Source: Pontibacter pamirensis (GTDB lineage Bacteria; Bacteroidota; Bacteroidia; Cytophagales; Hymenobacteraceae). Taken from it: a stretch of 44,867 bases of DNA. Location: the NCBI RefSeq assembly GCF_010015475.1, contig NZ_SSNI01000046.1, positions 1-44,867 on the forward strand. Reading direction: 5' to 3'. The notes beneath the pieces are model-generated. The model had not been told where the DNA came from, ran no database searches, and saw nothing but the letters and a program-made list of their open reading frames with translations. This document shows, in pieces, positions 1 through 7,091 of this stretch; the stretch's first letter is position 1, and every line of letters starts with the position of its first letter. The position numbers and the translations under genes were made by a program.

Positions 1-241
1 GCGAGATGTTCAGCCTTTCCAGTGTGCCGTCCGCTTTCCACCTGCTGAAGTAGTAGTACACCAACTGCCACTTGGGAAAGAGTTCCGTCGGCAGGTTGCG
101 CCATTGGTTGCCAAGGCGAAGACACCAGAAAATGGCGTCGGCAATAACCCTTAGCGAGTGTTTGCGTTTCCGATGGATGGGCAGTGATTCCTTCACAATA
201 TCCCATTGCGAGTCAGTGAGTCTCTTGTATTGAGATTGCAT
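1..241 (-). CDS. IS5-family transposase, N-terminal part (runs off the left edge)
   Basis: Reading the minus strand from the ATG at 241 gives 80 open codons that continue past the window edge. The start reads MQSQYKRLTDSQWDIV, followed by segments such as RVIADAIFWCLRLGNQWRNL and KWQLVYYYFSRWK. These match the N-terminal domain (DUF4096-like) of IS5/IS1031-group transposases, which bind the element ends ahead of a DDE catalytic domain; the catalytic part lies outside the window. Whether the copy is intact cannot be judged from here. The N-terminus starts cleanly, so this is the 5' end of the element, and the terminal repeat should lie a few tens of bases to the right of 241. The next gene is an HNH endonuclease in AT-rich DNA, which fits an insertion-prone accessory spot. 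Confidence 0.85.
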   Translation of the reverse strand, partial: MQSQYKRLTDSQWDIVKESLPIHRKRKHSLRVIADAIFWCLRLGNQWRNLPTELFPKWQLVYYYFSRWKADGTLERLNIS

Positions 242-284
242 AAGCTTTTGAGTTTGGTTACCCATTGCTTACGCACTGACTCGC
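208..284. repeat. 11-bp inverted repeat around the transposase start
   Basis: GCGAGTCAGTG at 208-218 is exactly reversed as CACTGACTCGC at 274-284, so the two arms bracket the transposase start codon. The word CCCATTGC is also repeated directly at 202-209 and 261-268. It could fold in the mRNA leader or be a transposase-binding palindrome. No terminal inverted repeat could be verified because the other element end is not in the window. Confidence 0.45.
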
Positions 285-612
285 TCTTTTTTGCTCATCC
301 TATAAATTTAAACATGCTCTTAAGACAACTAAACTTCTTAAAGAAACTCCGATCTTCTTTACAAAGAATGAATACAATTTTTCATTAAACAATACGAGAA
401 AATTTCACTTGTACAGAATGTTCAATTTTGATCAACTCCCAAGAATGTTCATAATGAGGGGTAGTTATGATCAATTTTGTAGCAAAGAAATAACGCAGTA
501 CAGGGGGTACTTTTAACATAGTTATTTTTTATCATTCAACCTGAGTCTCTTTCTGACCTAATTTTCATCAAATTAGGCTTCTCTAATACAATAAATAATA
601 TCTATCTGATCA
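242..612. other. AT-rich spacer between the IS fragment and the HNH gene
   Basis: No believable gene is seen. The first ~45 bases should contain the IS end. The rest is strongly AT-rich, unlike the flanking core genes, and presumably carries the promoter of the downstream endonuclease. A short ORF on the plus strand at 206-388 is antisense to the transposase start and is not supported. Confidence 0.5.
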
Positions 613-1506
613 GTGACAAACTCAGACATTCTCCATCAATTTCAGAATATTAACACCTGGAAAAGCAACGGTGAACGTGCTCCACACAAGCCGCTCCTAT
701 TATTGCTAGCTTTAGGAGAATTACAGCGTGGCAACAACAATTATATAGTCTATACTAACATAGAGCAAAAACTTAAAGACTTGCTTATCGATTTTGGTCG
801 TCCTAATACAAATGTGCGACCACATTATCCTTTCACGAGGTTAACCAATGACGGGGTTTGGGTCCTTGATAAAGCTATACAAGTAAATAGTTCAGGTGAT
901 GCCAGCCCTAGAGGGCTACGTGATAATAGTGTTGGAGGTAAGTTGCCTGATAAAATATCTCTACAGCTTAGATCCAATCCTTCCCTCTTTAAAATTTTAG
1001 TTGAAAATATACTTGAACAAAACTTTCCCGAAACACTTCACCATGATATTCTAGATGCTGTAGGCATAAACCTTGAGACTGTTAGAGGGACCTTTCAAAC
1101 AAAGCGAGCTAGGAAAAGAGATCCACACTTCCGGGAAAGTATTCTCAAAGCCTACGAGTACCAATGTGCCGTTTGTGGCTTTAGTGTCAGACTTAGACAT
1201 CAATTAGTGGCAATTGAAGCAGCGCATATAAAGTGGCACCAAGCGGGCGGTCCGGATGAAGAGGTAAATGGATTAGCCCTTTGCTCCACGCATCATAAGC
1301 TTTTTGACATGGGGGCTTTTACTGTTACTACAGAACTAAAAATGCGGGTATCAGATGAAGTAAACGGAATCGGCGCTAATGAATGGCTGCTGCAGCATGA
1401 GGGCAAATCCATCAAGCCTCCACAAAAGAAAGCATTTTACCCTGACCCCGCTTTCACCATCTGGCACGTGAACGAAGTCTTCAAAGGCGGGTATAGAGAT
1501 TTATAG
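613..1506 (+). CDS. HNH endonuclease resembling phosphorothioate-DNA-dependent (type IV) restriction enzymes
   Basis: 297 aa. The C-terminal half is a clear HNH nuclease: zinc ligands C185 and C188 (CAVC), AAHIKW with candidate catalytic H205, N219, then C224-S-T-H227-H228 followed by D232. The N-terminal half begins with ERAPHKPLLLLLALG (21-35) and has RPHYPFTRL (69-77). This layout is that of ScoMcrA-like proteins with a sulphur-binding domain, which cut phosphorothioate-modified or otherwise modified DNA. The start is GTG at 613: an in-frame TGA at 607-609 rules out anything further upstream, and the predicted N-terminus matches the usual family start. No modification genes (dnd/ssp) or partner methylase are visible, so it would act as a stand-alone defence against incoming modified DNA. 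The HNH call is firm; the target is inferred from the N-terminal pattern. Confidence 0.8.
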   Translation: MTNSDILHQFQNINTWKSNGERAPHKPLLLLLALGELQRGNNNYIVYTNIEQKLKDLLIDFGRPNTNVRPHYPFTRLTNDGVWVLDKAIQVNSSGDASPRGLRDNSVGGKLPDKISLQLRSNPSLFKILVENILEQNFPETLHHDILDAVGINLETVRGTFQTKRARKRDPHFRESILKAYEYQCAVCGFSVRLRHQLVAIEAAHIKWHQAGGPDEEVNGLALCSTHHKLFDMGAFTVTTELKMRVSDEVNGIGANEWLLQHEGKSIKPPQKKAFYPDPAFTIWHVNEVFKGGYRDL

Positions 1507-1567
1507 GCTTCCTGTTGTGCTATTTTTTGTCCAAAGTCCCTTGAAATCACTTCTTCCTCAAAAAACA

Positions 1568-1606
1568 AAAAGGGCAGCCAGGTGTGTTAAACCTGGCTGC
1601 CCTTTT
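1568..1606. terminator. Bidirectional terminator hairpin
   Basis: A perfect 16-bp stem, AAAAGGGCAGCCAGGT at 1568-1583 with its complement at 1591-1606 and a 7-nt loop. A-tract and T-tract arms flank a GC core, so it can work in both directions. It sits between the converging HNH gene and the fasciclin gene. Confidence 0.85.
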
Positions 1607-1626
1607 GGGTGCTGCATTGGTGTAGT

Positions 1627-2187
1627 TTACATTGCTGAAGGTGGCAGCATCACTTTATCAATCACATGCACGACACCGTTAGATGCCTCTATGTTGGGCA
1701 TGGTTACGTTGGCGTCGTTTATCATCACTTTATCGCCTTCCGTCATCACTTCCACTTCATCCTCGCTCAGGGTGCTTACCTTCATCCCGTTAGACAAGTC
1801 TGCAGCCATCACACTTCCTGAAGTGACATGGTAGGTCAGGATGTCTATGAGCTTCTGCTTGTTCTCTGGCTTTAGCAGGTCGTCCAGCGTACCAGCCGGA
1901 AGGGCTTCGAACGCTTCATTTGTAGGCGCAAAAACAGTATAAGGGCCTCCGTCCTGCAGGGTGCCAGCTAAATCAGCTGCCTGCAAGGCCTGCACCAGCG
2001 TAGACAGCTGCGGCGTGTTAGAAGCCAACTCCACAATGTTCGGTTCTGCTGCTTCCATGGTGGTGGCATCCGTCGCCATGGCTTCTGTGTTATCCGTCAT
2101 TACTTCTGCGCTTTCTGTGGTTGATTCGTTGCCGCCGCATCCATACAGGAACAGTGCGGCACAAACGAAAATACTTACCTTTTTCAT
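1627..2187 (-). CDS. Fasciclin (FAS1) domain lipoprotein
   Basis: 186 aa. A lipoprotein signal is visible at the N-terminus, with lipobox L14-Y-G-C17, so the mature protein should be anchored to a membrane by its lipidated Cys. An acidic, Thr/Glu-rich linker (about 18-50) follows. A single FAS1 domain covers roughly 51-184, with the family landmarks YTVFAPTNEAF (83-93, H1 box), LTYHVTSG and a terminal GVVHVIDKVMLPP (H2 box). FAS1 proteins act in adhesion or matrix contacts; no specific ligand can be read. It stands alone, converging on the HNH gene and diverging from the conserved unknown at 2380. Start ATG at 2187 gives the expected signal peptide. Confidence 0.9.
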   Translation of the reverse strand: MKKVSIFVCAALFLYGCGGNESTTESAEVMTDNTEAMATDATTMEAAEPNIVELASNTPQLSTLVQALQAADLAGTLQDGGPYTVFAPTNEAFEALPAGTLDDLLKPENKQKLIDILTYHVTSGSVMAADLSNGMKVSTLSEDEVEVMTEGDKVMINDANVTMPNIEASNGVVHVIDKVMLPPSAM

Positions 2188-2379
2188 AGTTCTATCTTTA
2201 AATTATAAATTGGTTTTCAAATAGTTAACTAGGGAGTAGCTATATTGTTTAGTTAAATATTATTCTGTGCAGCGGAAGCAGCCAGGTTCTGTAGGCTTTT
2301 TTGCATGAAATGGGTTTATTCGTACAACGGCAAAGGTTGCCGCATCTTCAGAAGCGCTTCACAAACCAGAAAGGCACAA

Positions 2380-2811
2380 ATGCATCCACACAAGAAACTT
2401 CCTATATACCGCAAGGGTGAAGAAATCTATCACCTCACCTCCTGCATTGTAGCGCTGGTGCCCGAAGAAGATGACATGCTGCAGCACATCCGGGAGTTTA
2501 TGCTACAGGATGCTGCCTTGCTCACGGTAAAGGTGGCGGGCGCGGCAGGGGCCGACCTCTACGACATCCAGATGAAGAACGCCGTGCTGATACGGAATGC
2601 AGCTAGGGACCTGCTCACCAACTGCACCGCCCTGAAGCTCTACGGCTTTCAAGATACCACCTACCTGCCCCTGCTGCGCCAGGCTATTGAAGAATACCGG
2701 CTGCTTTTCCTGGAGTGGGTTGCCGGCTTCGACCCCTGGAATTATATCTGGGACGACTGGGGCCTGTTTAACCCGCCTGGAGCCAGTAAACAGGAAGACG
2801 AGGACCAGTAA
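2380..2811 (+). CDS. Conserved hypothetical protein, likely helical
   Basis: About 143 aa if translation begins at the ATG at 2380 (MHPHKKLPIYRKGEEI). The frame is open upstream to 2305, but the extra 25 residues are basic and unlike the rest, so I prefer the internal start. It looks largely alpha-helical: YHLTSCIVALVPEEDDML, a long amphipathic middle part, then IEEYRLLFLEWVAGFDPWNY near the C-terminus and an acidic tail (EDEDQ). I recall similar short proteins in Hymenobacteraceae without assigned function. No catalytic motif, signal peptide or membrane segment is seen. It diverges from the fasciclin gene. Confidence 0.65.
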   Translation: MHPHKKLPIYRKGEEIYHLTSCIVALVPEEDDMLQHIREFMLQDAALLTVKVAGAAGADLYDIQMKNAVLIRNAARDLLTNCTALKLYGFQDTTYLPLLRQAIEEYRLLFLEWVAGFDPWNYIWDDWGLFNPPGASKQEDEDQ

Positions 2812-2942
2812 AGGCAAGAAACTGATTTCCTTCCCTGAAACACGCTGGAAAAGGAATTTGTCTGATTTAGCCCGGCAGGAATACCGGAAGCGCAATTAAA
2901 ACGGACCTGCGTTTTATGCGCTTCTACTTTACTATTATTTCC

Positions 2943-2950
2943 TATATTTA
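2943..2950 (+). promoter_or_regulatory. Possible -7 box for the 2974 gene
   Basis: TATATTTA differs at one base from the Bacteroidota consensus TAnnTTTG and lies 23 nt before the ATG at 2974. No matching TTTG -33 box was seen, so this is weak. Confidence 0.25.
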
Positions 2951-2973
2951 CAGCTAAAAAATTAATCATTACG

Positions 2974-3408
2974 ATGTATACAGGATTACAGCACTTACAT
3001 TCTTACCTGGCCTATCTGGTATTGCTAGGGCTCATTATCAGCTTCTTAGCGGCTCTTGCTGGCTTGTTTGGGAACAGGACTTTTTCGGACAAAGACAGAA
3101 AACTAAGCCTGCTCGGCCTTATTCCAGTGCACCTGCAGTGGGTAATAGGCGTTATTTTGTACTTTATTTCGCCACTGGGGCTGCCTAATTTTTCAGGCGA
3201 AGCAATGGGCGACAGCGTAGCCAGACTTTATATGCTGGAGCACCCGCTTACCATGATCATAGCCGTGGTGCTGATAACGATTGGCTACTCCCGCGCAAAG
3301 CGCATGCTGGGCAAGAACGCAGGATTCAAGTCTATCGCCATTTTTTATGGGATTGGACTGGCGCTGATTCTCCTCCGCATTCCCTGGATTTCGTGGCCAG
3401 GTAACTAA
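2974..3408 (+). CDS. Small four-helix membrane protein, possibly cytochrome b-like
   Basis: 144 aa with four hydrophobic helices at about 10-32, 45-68, 90-110 and 120-138. Several conserved-looking histidines sit at helix ends (HLHSY near residue 7, PVHLQW near 52, LEHPLT near 90). Bacteroidota proteins of this shape are often labelled cytochrome b or left hypothetical. Haem binding is possible from the paired histidines but is not proven by the sequence. The gene stands alone with a strong terminator directly behind it. Location is the inner membrane; function is unknown. Confidence 0.7.
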   Translation: MYTGLQHLHSYLAYLVLLGLIISFLAALAGLFGNRTFSDKDRKLSLLGLIPVHLQWVIGVILYFISPLGLPNFSGEAMGDSVARLYMLEHPLTMIIAVVLITIGYSRAKRMLGKNAGFKSIAIFYGIGLALILLRIPWISWPGN

Positions 3409-3418
3409 GCGTAAAAGA

Positions 3419-3463
3419 GGCCCCATGTTCAGCGGTATATCCGCTAAATATGGGGCCCTTTTC
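3419..3463. terminator. Bidirectional terminator
   Basis: GGCCCCAT at 3419-3426 pairs with ATGGGGCC at 3450-3457. An inner stem AGCGG (3431-3435) pairs with CCGCT (3441-3445), and CTTTTCG follows. It separates the membrane protein gene from the converging spoVR gene, whose last codon is at 3526. Confidence 0.8.
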
Positions 3464-3525
3464 GTTTAAGGCTATTATGCGGCGGTATAACAAAAGGCTT
3501 CTGTTAAAAGCCCCTCCTCTCCGGC

Positions 3526-5043
3526 CTACTTCACCTCAAAGGTGCTCTCATTTATTCCAAGCTTGTTTTTAGAGTGAAGCTCCACCGGGAATCCCCATAG
3601 GTAGCGGATATGCTCGAGGGTGCTCTGGGTGCTGTCGGCGTCCAGGCGGCGGTCTTTCTGAATGTAGTGCGTCAGGTACAGCTTGCTTGTTTGGTGCTGG
3701 TCTACTTTCGCTACCTGTATATTGGGTACATAAGAAGAGCGGTCGTATTGATAGCTCAGTTGCTGCCTTACTTTTTTATAGCCCCGCTCGTTGTGGATCG
3801 CTCCAATCTCATAGGTATCTTCCAACTCATTGTCCACGATGGTAAACAGCTTCATGTCGCGGATAACCTTCGGCGACAGGTACTGCAGTATGAAGCTGTC
3901 GTCCCTGAAGTTCTGCATCACATAATGCACCTGCTGCAGCCAGTCCTTGCCAATCAGGTCCGGGAACCAAGCCCTGTCTTCCTCGGTCGGCTCCTGGCAG
4001 ATGCGCTTGATGTCCATAAAAATGTTAAAGCCGAGTGTATAGGGGTTCAGGCCGGAGTAGTATTTGCTGTTGTACTCGGGCTGGTACAATACCCCGCTAT
4101 GGCTTTTGAAGAACTCCAGCATAAAGCCGTCGTTCACGTAGCCTTCCTCAAACATTTTATTGATGATGTGGTAGTGCGTGAAAGTGGCAAAACCCTCGTT
4201 CATTACCTTGGTAGCGCCCTGTGGGTAAAAGTACTGCGACACTTTGCGCACAATCCGGATAATTTCTCTTTTCCACTGCGGCAGTGCCGGGGCATATTTT
4301 TCGATAAAGTACAGGATGTTCTCTTCCGGCTCGTTTGGAAACTTTTCCTCCTCTCCTGCCATAGCCTCCGGCGCGGGCGGCGGTGTCGGCAGCGTTTTCC
4401 ATAACTCGTTGTAATTCTCCCTTTTGATGTGCGTCAGCTTTTTCAGCCTTTCGTTTTCTTCCTTTGCCGATATTTTAGAGGGTTTTTTGTATTTGTCTAC
4501 CCCGTGGTACATCAGGGCATGGGCAGCATCCAGCACCATTTCTACTTCCTCTTCCCCATGCTCCTCTTCGCACTTTAAAATAAACTCGCGCGCAAAAACC
4601 ATATAGTCCACAATAGAGTCGGCCGAGGTCCAGTCGAGGAACATGTAGTTGTTGGCGAAAAAGGCATTATGGCCCTGGCAGGCATGCGCAATCACGAGCA
4701 GCATCATACAGGTGGAGTTGTTTTCCATGTTATAACTGATGCAGGGGTTGGAGTTGATCACCAGTTCATAAGAAAGCCCCATGCGGCCTTTGGTATAGTT
4801 GTTCTGGTTCAGGACGAAGTCCTTGCCGAACTTCCAATGCGGGTAAGAAGTAGGCAAACCGGTCAGGGCATAGGCATCGAGCATTTGCTCCGAGGTCACG
4901 ATCTCTATCTGGTTCGGGTACGTTTTCAGCTTCAGGTACTCCCGCCCGAATCTGCTGATCACCTCGTCGGCCGCCTCCAGCGTGTCGTAGTCCCAGTTGG
5001 GGTTACAAAACATCGCTCTGTATTTATCTTTATCGTCCATCAT
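3526..5043 (-). CDS. spoVR: SpoVR family protein
   Basis: 505 aa, close to the ~510 aa of E. coli YcgB. Recognised as SpoVR by segments such as LEAADEVISRFGREYLKL near the N-terminus, the His-rich middle (ACQGHNAFFANNYMF) and NEGFATFTHYHIINKMFEEG around 280-300. In Bacillus the family is linked to spore cortex formation. In non-sporulating bacteria it occurs with the PrkA kinase and a DUF444 protein in a set induced under starvation and stress; its biochemical activity is not established. This is the last gene of the same-strand prkA-DUF444-spoVR series, but a 530-bp spacer full of repeats separates it from the DUF444 gene, so it may have its own promoter. A terminator lies just beyond its 3' end. 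Start ATG at 5043; a neighbouring Met codon at residue 2 makes the exact start ambiguous by one codon. Confidence 0.95.
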   Translation of the reverse strand: MMDDKDKYRAMFCNPNWDYDTLEAADEVISRFGREYLKLKTYPNQIEIVTSEQMLDAYALTGLPTSYPHWKFGKDFVLNQNNYTKGRMGLSYELVINSNPCISYNMENNSTCMMLLVIAHACQGHNAFFANNYMFLDWTSADSIVDYMVFAREFILKCEEEHGEEEVEMVLDAAHALMYHGVDKYKKPSKISAKEENERLKKLTHIKRENYNELWKTLPTPPPAPEAMAGEEEKFPNEPEENILYFIEKYAPALPQWKREIIRIVRKVSQYFYPQGATKVMNEGFATFTHYHIINKMFEEGYVNDGFMLEFFKSHSGVLYQPEYNSKYYSGLNPYTLGFNIFMDIKRICQEPTEEDRAWFPDLIGKDWLQQVHYVMQNFRDDSFILQYLSPKVIRDMKLFTIVDNELEDTYEIGAIHNERGYKKVRQQLSYQYDRSSYVPNIQVAKVDQHQTSKLYLTHYIQKDRRLDADSTQSTLEHIRYLWGFPVELHSKNKLGINESTFEVK

Positions 5044-5169
5044 CGTCCTCTTTCATTAAAGATTTTGAGTTTGATCTATTTAAGTAAGCAGCAGCCGACC
5101 GCAGGTGCATGTTTGCAGTATGGGTTTTCATTTTGCCCCTGTTCCTGTATCCAACCACCCCTAACCCAC

Positions 5170-5342
5170 AATGCCGTCAACTTAACGAAACTGTGGCTAA
5201 ACTGTCATTTCGAACATTCTTGAGGCGCGAGCCGAAAAGAGCCAGCGAAGCTGTGAGAAATCTGTGTTTTTTCATCACCCCGCAATGTTTCAGATTTCTC
5301 ACAGCGTTCGAAATGACAAAAAAAACTTAGGTTGACGACATT
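5170..5342. repeat. 173-bp nested palindromic element (MITE-like) between DUF444 and spoVR
   Basis: Three nested arm pairs are visible. The outer arms, 5170-5185 and 5327-5342, match at 14 of 16 bases (AATGCCGTCAACTTAA against the complement of the right arm). The middle arms are TGTCATTTCGAAC at 5203-5215 and its exact complement at 5306-5318. The inner arms are GCTGTGAGAAATCTG at 5250-5264 and its exact complement at 5291-5305. Units of this TGTCATTTCGA/GAGAAATCTG type are known to be dispersed in Bacteroidota genomes. It carries no ORF of its own. Confidence 0.8.
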
Positions 5343-5573
5343 GCCCCTGCACTAATATCTGCTAACAGCTAATACTTCAAAAAAAACTTTCATCGTCAGG
5401 CAGAAAAAACAGGCCTATCCAGAATGTATGGCGCAAGCCGACTTGTTTCAGGTAAGGAGGCACGAATTGCAAGCTTTTACCAGCAATCCACATCAGCAGG
5501 AGATCAAGGTGAAAGGTATGCCTCCTGAAATCCTGAAAATACTTCCTCATCCTGTAAATCCTGATTCAGACAA

Positions 5574-6842
5574 TTACTCCGCTGCCACGGTCTCCCGCTT
5601 GCGGAAGAGCCCCTGGAAGACAGGCCAGATTTCGTAGGTTTCGTACACGTGCCGAATCGAGAAATCCTCATTGTTGCTGATGCGTTTGTAGGCCAGCCAC
5701 AAATCGCTTTCCCTTGCCTTCCTGTTGATTTCGATATAGGCCATGAACTGGATAGCTGGTAAAATCGTGCTCTGCAGCAGTTTTTTGCACTCCAGGGCAT
5801 CCTCCCTGGACCATACGTCCCCGTCAGATGCCTGGCAGCAGTACACGTTCCAGCTCTCGTCATACCTTTCGCGGATAATCTTGTCCATTAGTTTCAGGGA
5901 AGGGGCCACTACGGTACCGCCGCTTTCCCTGGAGTTGAAGAACTCCTCCTCATCTACTTCTTTGGCTTCGGTGTGGTGCCGGATAAAAACGAGCTCTACA
6001 TTCTTGTACTGCCTGGTCAGGAAGATGTATAAGAGCGTGAAAAACCGTTTGGCGATGTCTTTTTCGTGGTAACCCATGGAGGCCGACACGTCCATGATGC
6101 AGAACATTACAGCAGAGGTAACCGGAATGGGCACGCGCTCAAAGTTGTTGTACCGCAGGTCGAGGTCTTCGAAAAAAGGAATCGTATTGGCCTGCCGGGT
6201 CACTTTCTCTATTTGGAGTTCGAGGGCTGCTCTTTCTACCGGTTTTTTGGTAGCGGCAAGCTGCTCCTGCAGGGCCTTCAGCTTTTTATCAAACACACCC
6301 TTCAATGCCAATTGCCGCCCCAGCGACTGCTGATAACTTGTTTTGATGTTTAACCGGGAAGGAACGCTGTCTCTGGTATAGCCGGCCCGCCGCATCGAGA
6401 AATTCTCAGTGCTTTCCATCAGCTTCTTCACCATGTTGGGTAGCGCCAGGTCATCAAAGAAATACTTCAGAAACTCTTCGCGCGACAAGACAACTGTAAA
6501 CTCATCTTCTGTCGTATCCGGGCTGTTGGAACCCTTCCCGTTGCCGCCGCCTCCGCCGCCTTCTTTGGGTTTGGGCACACGGTCACCTTCCTGGAACTTA
6601 TCATTCCCCGGCTTCACGATCTGCTTTTTCCCGCTTTTGGAGTCATGCCGGAAGCTAGGCTCATCCAGCCCACGCACAGGCACTTTCACACTGCCTCCGG
6701 TCTGGCTGTCAGTAATGCTTTCCTGGCTGATGATATCGGGGATGGCCTTTTTTATCTGGTGCTCGACCCTCTTCAGGAATTTCTGCCGGTTACCAGTAGA
6801 CTTCCCCTTATCATTCTTTCTTCTATCAATTATGCTGCTCAT
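5574..6842 (-). CDS. yeaH: DUF444 family protein (YeaH-like), von Willebrand A fold
   Basis: 422 aa, the usual length of the family. The N-terminal ~240 residues are basic and partly disordered, with a glycine run at 95-100. The C-terminal part is a vWA-like domain with an intact metal-ion site: MDVSASMG gives D251-x-S253-x-S255, and T310 lies in ESGGTVVAP. The family works with PrkA-type kinases (the YeaG-YeaH pair in E. coli, linked to nitrogen starvation and stress survival), probably as a partner or adaptor; the exact role is unknown. It lies 249 bp downstream of prkA on the same strand, with tandem AGTTAGAGAG repeats in the gap. Start ATG at 6842 is followed by the expected MSSIIDRR. The Gly-rich stretch is a family trait rather than an error. 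Confidence 0.93.
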   Translation of the reverse strand: MSSIIDRRKNDKGKSTGNRQKFLKRVEHQIKKAIPDIISQESITDSQTGGSVKVPVRGLDEPSFRHDSKSGKKQIVKPGNDKFQEGDRVPKPKEGGGGGGNGKGSNSPDTTEDEFTVVLSREEFLKYFFDDLALPNMVKKLMESTENFSMRRAGYTRDSVPSRLNIKTSYQQSLGRQLALKGVFDKKLKALQEQLAATKKPVERAALELQIEKVTRQANTIPFFEDLDLRYNNFERVPIPVTSAVMFCIMDVSASMGYHEKDIAKRFFTLLYIFLTRQYKNVELVFIRHHTEAKEVDEEEFFNSRESGGTVVAPSLKLMDKIIRERYDESWNVYCCQASDGDVWSREDALECKKLLQSTILPAIQFMAYIEINRKARESDLWLAYKRISNNEDFSIRHVYETYEIWPVFQGLFRKRETVAAE

Positions 6843-7091
6843 GGAAAGTTAGAGAGTTAGAATGTTAAAAAGTTGTTCTGAGTTAGAGGGGTTAGGAATT
6901 TGGGAGTTAGAGAGTTGTTTTGAGTTAGAGAGTTGTTTTGAGTTAGAGAGTTTGGGAGTTAGAGAGTTAAAAAGTGAAAAAAGAATTTGTCAGGGTGTAA
7001 TGTCTTGCTAAAAGAAATTATACCTCAACTTTTTAACTCTCTAACTTTCTAACACTTAAACTCTCTAACTCCTAAACTCTCTAACTCCCCC
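6843..7091. repeat. Tandem and inverted AGTTAGAGAG repeats filling the prkA-DUF444 gap
   Basis: The whole spacer is built from GAGTTAGAGAGTT-like units. From 6846 to about 6976 the units run one way (AGTTAGAGAG at about 6848, 6905, 6923, 6941 and 6958). From about 7025 to 7088 they run the other way (TAACTCTCTAAC, AAACTCTCTAACTCC). GTTAGAGAGTTAAAAAG near 6959-6975 is opposed by CTTTTTAACTCTCTAAC near 7029-7045 in inverted order, which would give a stem in the prkA-yeaH transcript. No gene is present. Confidence 0.85.

Noticed and set aside
206..388. 60-codon plus-strand ORF at the left end
   Set aside because: It runs antisense to the transposase start and into AT-rich spacer, with no protein-like features; the minus-strand transposase frame explains this region.
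3610..4404. 264-codon plus-strand ORF opposite spoVR
   Set aside because: A shadow of the well-supported SpoVR frame on the minus strand; its translation lacks family features.
5428..5637. 69-codon plus-strand ORF between spoVR and DUF444
   Set aside because: It overlaps the 3' end of the DUF444 gene in antisense and has composition like repeat/spacer DNA.
6843..7091. CRISPR array
   Set aside because: The units are short, of uneven spacing, partly inverted, and have no spacers of equal length; no cas genes are near.
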